Positions 44,588-46,661 of a stretch of DNA of 46,661 bases are shown here, in pieces; within the stretch, counting starts at the first letter, position 1; the number at the start of each line of letters is the position of its first letter. Both the position numbers and the translations under genes were made by a program. Source of the DNA: Tenacibaculum sp. (GTDB lineage Bacteria; Bacteroidota; Bacteroidia; Flavobacteriales; Flavobacteriaceae); contig JAHDHE010000007.1 of the NCBI GenBank assembly GCA_020631475.1, positions 1-46,661 on the forward strand, written 5' to 3'. A model generated the notes under the pieces. The model ran no database searches. It was not told the DNA's origin and saw only the letters and a list, made by a program, of their open reading frames with translations.

Positions 44588-44709
44588 GTAATTAAGGTGT
44601 GTTTTAAATTCTTAATCTTCTTACATAATCTTATACGTTCGATGTTTCAATAATGTTACAAAAAATGTAAAACTTTTTTATTTAATTTTTCATATCGTTA
44701 AAGAAATGT

Positions 44710-44717
44710 TAAATTTG
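44710..44717 (+). promoter_or_regulatory. Candidate -7 element TAAATTTG
   Basis: TAnnTTTG match 100 nt before the ECF sigma TTG start, which would give a long leader. Weak evidence. The 229-nt rpoD-ECF gap also contains TTACA/TGTAA (44656-44670). Confidence 0.3.
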
Positions 44718-44816
44718 ATTTTTAGGTTAGTAGTTGTTCGTGACTTTTTAAAGTATAAAGTGTCTAACAGAACAATATTATATGTCTAACCAACTTATAA
44801 GAACTAATTATAGCTA

Positions 44817-45386
44817 TTGAAAAGTTTTGATATAACAAAATTAAGCGATGAAGAATTGATTAGTAAAATAGTTGAAAAAAATGATACTCATTTATTCGCT
44901 ATTTTATATGATCGTTATGCACCTGTGGTTTATAATAAGTGTTATGGCTTTTCTAAAAACAAAGAAGAGGCACAAGATTTAACGCATGATGTGTTTATTC
45001 AGTTGTTTATAAAATTAAGAACTTTTAAAGGTAGATCTAAGTTTTCTACCTGGTTATATTCTTTTACCTATAATTTCTGTGTAAATTACGTTCAGAGAAA
45101 TAAAGAGAAAAAGAAGGAAAAGGTAACTGTAGTAACCGATCAAATAAAAGAAGATGGTAATGTAGATGAAATAGAAGATGCTACATTATTTGAATTAAAA
45201 TCTGATAAATTAGCGAAAGCTTTAGAAATAATACCAGCAGCTGAAAAAATGATTCTTTTAATGAAATATCAAGACGATATGAGTATTAAAGAAATTTCAT
45301 TAGCATTAGATTTAGGCGATAGCGCAGTAAAAATGCGTTTAAAAAGAGCGAAAGAAAAAGTTGTTAAAGCATATAACGAATTGTAA
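44817..45386 (+). CDS. ECF-type RNA polymerase sigma factor
   Basis: 189 aa, TTG start at 44817 (MKSFDITKLSDEELI). Region 2: LFAILYDRYAPVVYNKCYGF and EAQDLTHDVFIQLFIKLRTF with KFSTWLYSFTYNFCVNYVQR; region 4: IIPAAEKMILLMKYQDDMS and EISLALDLGDSAVKMRLKRA. No transmembrane anti-sigma gene follows; instead a 62-aa protein starts 5 nt downstream. The signal is unknown. Confidence 0.92.
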   Translation: MKSFDITKLSDEELISKIVEKNDTHLFAILYDRYAPVVYNKCYGFSKNKEEAQDLTHDVFIQLFIKLRTFKGRSKFSTWLYSFTYNFCVNYVQRNKEKKKEKVTVVTDQIKEDGNVDEIEDATLFELKSDKLAKALEIIPAAEKMILLMKYQDDMSIKEISLALDLGDSAVKMRLKRAKEKVVKAYNEL

Positions 45387-45391
45387 TAATT

Positions 45392-45580
45392 ATGGATAAC
45401 CCATTTAAAAAAATATTACATAACGAAGAGTTGCCAGAGGTACTTAAAGATAAAGTGCTTAATGATGTGGCGATGATTAAACTCTCTATTGATATTGCAG
45501 ATTTATTTGTGGTGAAGTATCCAAATACAATTGCAGATTTATTAGGAGGAGGAAGTGCGTCAGAAAACAAAAAAAAATAA
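45392..45580 (+). CDS. Small protein after the ECF sigma gene
   Basis: 62 aa, not recognised. It starts MDNPFKKILHNEELPEVLKD, is soluble, probably two helices, and ends in a Gly/Ser/Lys-rich tail. The ATG lies 5 nt after the sigma stop codon, so the two are co-translated; a regulatory or anti-sigma-like role is possible but only by position. The downstream channel gene begins 28 nt later. Confidence 0.7.
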   Translation: MDNPFKKILHNEELPEVLKDKVLNDVAMIKLSIDIADLFVVKYPNTIADLLGGGSASENKKK

Positions 45581-45608
45581 AGAATAACCAACCAAAACTT
45601 TTACTATT

Positions 45609-46427
45609 ATGATTACACTAGAAATTGATATTTTAAAACCGTTTAAAGATATTTTTCAACAAATAGTTAACTCATTACCAACTGTATTGGGTTTTGTTGG
45701 ATTTGTCATTGTTGCTTGGTTAATCATAAAAGTTTTCTTGTATATAGTAAGAAAAGCTTTAACCAAAACAAAAATAGATGAATGGTCTAAAAAATTAAGT
45801 AAGACAGAAATTTTTGGAAATTCAACAATAAATATTGTATTAACAAACGTTATTTTAGCTGTTCTTAAATGGTTTTTAATTTTAACCTTTGTTATGGCAG
45901 GTTCAAATATTTTTGGATTAGATGTTGTTTCTGAAGGTATTAAAAGTTTCTTTGCTTACTTACCTAAACTATTAACCGCATTAGGAATTTTTGTAGCAGG
46001 AGCTTACTTAGGTACTATGGTAAAGAAAGCCATTCAATCGATGTTTAAATCACTTGAAATTTCTGGAGGAAATTTAGTAGGAAATATTGCTTTTTACTTA
46101 ATCGTAGTTTTCTTGTCTATAACAGCTTTAGATCAAGCAGGTGTTGATACTTCTGTAATTAAGAGTAACTTAACCTTATTAATAGGTTCTGTACTTTTAG
46201 CATTTACGATTGCTTTTGGTTTAGGTGCAAGAGATGCAGTGTCTAGATTACTGTTTGGGTATTATTCTAGAAAAAATATTGGTATTGGAGAAAAGGTTGT
46301 AATTAATGATGTTGAAGGAGTTGTAATTGCGATAGATAATATTTGTTTAACGATTACAACAGTTAATGGAAAGGTTGTTTTGCCAATTAAAGACGTGGTT
46401 GACAGTAAAATAGTCGTAAAAAATTAA
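45609..46427 (+). CDS. Small-conductance mechanosensitive channel family protein (MscS-like)
   Basis: 272 aa. Four to five membrane helices (about 22-46, 75-97, 112-135, 155-175, 185-208) precede the MscS beta domain fragment FGLGARDAVSRLLFGYY and then GIGEKVVINDVEGVVIAIDNICLT (short, single beta domain). The N-terminal part with its conserved TM-helix repeat resembles CmpX-type proteins. It protects against osmotic downshock or affects membrane tension signalling. It is the third gene of the ECF sigma run. Confidence 0.88.
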   Translation: MITLEIDILKPFKDIFQQIVNSLPTVLGFVGFVIVAWLIIKVFLYIVRKALTKTKIDEWSKKLSKTEIFGNSTINIVLTNVILAVLKWFLILTFVMAGSNIFGLDVVSEGIKSFFAYLPKLLTALGIFVAGAYLGTMVKKAIQSMFKSLEISGGNLVGNIAFYLIVVFLSITALDQAGVDTSVIKSNLTLLIGSVLLAFTIAFGLGARDAVSRLLFGYYSRKNIGIGEKVVINDVEGVVIAIDNICLTITTVNGKVVLPIKDVVDSKIVVKN

Positions 46428-46447
46428 TAAAAATTAATAATTTTTCA

Positions 46448-46455
46448 TATATTTG
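46448..46455 (+). promoter_or_regulatory. -7 promoter element TATATTTG
   Basis: Exact TAnnTTTG match in the gene-free region after the channel gene; transcription would start near 46461, just before three hairpins. No good -33 TTG is seen. Confidence 0.5.
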
Positions 46456-46460
46456 ACGCC

Positions 46461-46566
46461 TAACAAGTATTGAAACAAAAGTAGAATGATAGATTTCGGG
46501 GGACTTCTATCTTATATGTAAAGAGCAATCTTTACTTATCATGACCATTTTCGGATGGTCATTTTT
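46461..46566 (+). ncRNA. Candidate small RNA with three stem-loops
   Basis: Three successive perfect stems follow the promoter element: GATAGA/TCTATC (46488-46493, 46506-46511), GTAAAGA-GCAA-TCTTTAC (46518-46535, GNRA loop), and ATGACCAT-TTTCGG-ATGGTCAT (46541-46562) with a T run, i.e. a terminator. No open frame fits. The combination suggests a short transcript of about 105 nt. A leader of a gene beyond the window is the alternative. No known Rfam family is recognised. Confidence 0.45.
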
Positions 46567-46661
46567 CTTATAAAAAATTTGTGACTTTTAATTTCTTAAG
46601 GTATCTAAGGATCAGATCAAAAAGTTGTGGAGTAGATAAATTTGAAGGAACTTTGCTTTAA

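Noticed and set aside
44656-44670. TTACA-AAAAA-TGTAA upstream of rpoD as a second Crp/Fnr site
   Set aside because: The half sites are only 5 bp with an A-run spacer in an AT-rich region; chance is likely.

Overview
This is a low-GC window from a member of the Bacteroidota, most likely the marine Flavobacteriaceae (Tenacibaculum/Polaribacter-like; genus is a guess). The support is the Bacteroidota promoter element TAnnTTTG (TATATTTG, TATTTTTG, TATGTTTG, TACTTTTG) upstream of many genes, the near absence of Shine-Dalgarno sequences, tRNAs without an encoded CCA, a short RpoD lacking region 1.1, a MraY with an insert, and a meso-DAP MurE (DNPR).

Positions 1-11015 are an integrated mobile element. 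The window opens inside a tRNA-Leu(TAG) gene. A 15-bp copy of the tRNA 3' end (TCTCTCCGCCCGTAC, 41-55) recurs at 11001-11015, and these copies are attL and attR. A minus-strand module holds a tyrosine recombinase (next to attR), an unknown 429-aa protein, an excisionase-like HTH protein and a probable rolling-circle-type replication initiator. The plus-strand cargo is a 251-aa membrane protein; an NdpA/YejK-like nucleoid-associated protein translationally overlapped by a 396-aa membrane protein; a 263-aa membrane-anchored protein; a secreted 334-aa protein; and an N-formylglutamate-amidohydrolase-family protein overlapping a 131-aa protein. A small XRE regulator lies in the middle, divergent from the secreted protein, with a 24-nt inverted repeat over the promoter between them. 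No conjugation genes are seen. The element looks like a compact integrative element that needs a helper, carrying possible defence or accessory cargo.

Positions 11016-24579 are ordinary chromosome: the original tRNA-Leu terminator, a NUC1-type nuclease, a hotdog thioesterase, an OppC/DppC-type permease, a YhhQ-type queuosine-precursor transporter, fabD, a small membrane protein, a DegT-family sugar aminotransferase, a penicillin-amidase-family hydrolase, an alkB-aldehyde dehydrogenase-nitroreductase cluster, an RluA-type pseudouridine synthase, the GTPase EngB/YihA and an alpha/beta hydrolase.

Positions 24714-40163 are a nearly gapless dcw (division and cell wall) cluster: mraZ, rsmH, ftsL-like, ftsI-type PBP with PASTA domain, murE, mraY, murD, ftsW, murG, murC, ftsQ, ftsA, ftsZ. 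It is headed by three 10-bp-spaced AAAGTGG boxes, which fit MraZ autoregulation. murF and ddl are absent from the cluster.

Positions 40232-46661 hold yqeY, tRNA-Arg(TCG), an M90/MtfA-like zinc peptidase with an 18-bp palindrome upstream, a Crp/Fnr regulator, a CBS-pair protein, rpe, rpoD, an ECF sigma factor with a 62-aa companion, an MscS-type channel, and a final intergenic region with three successive hairpins behind a promoter element, which is a candidate small RNA.
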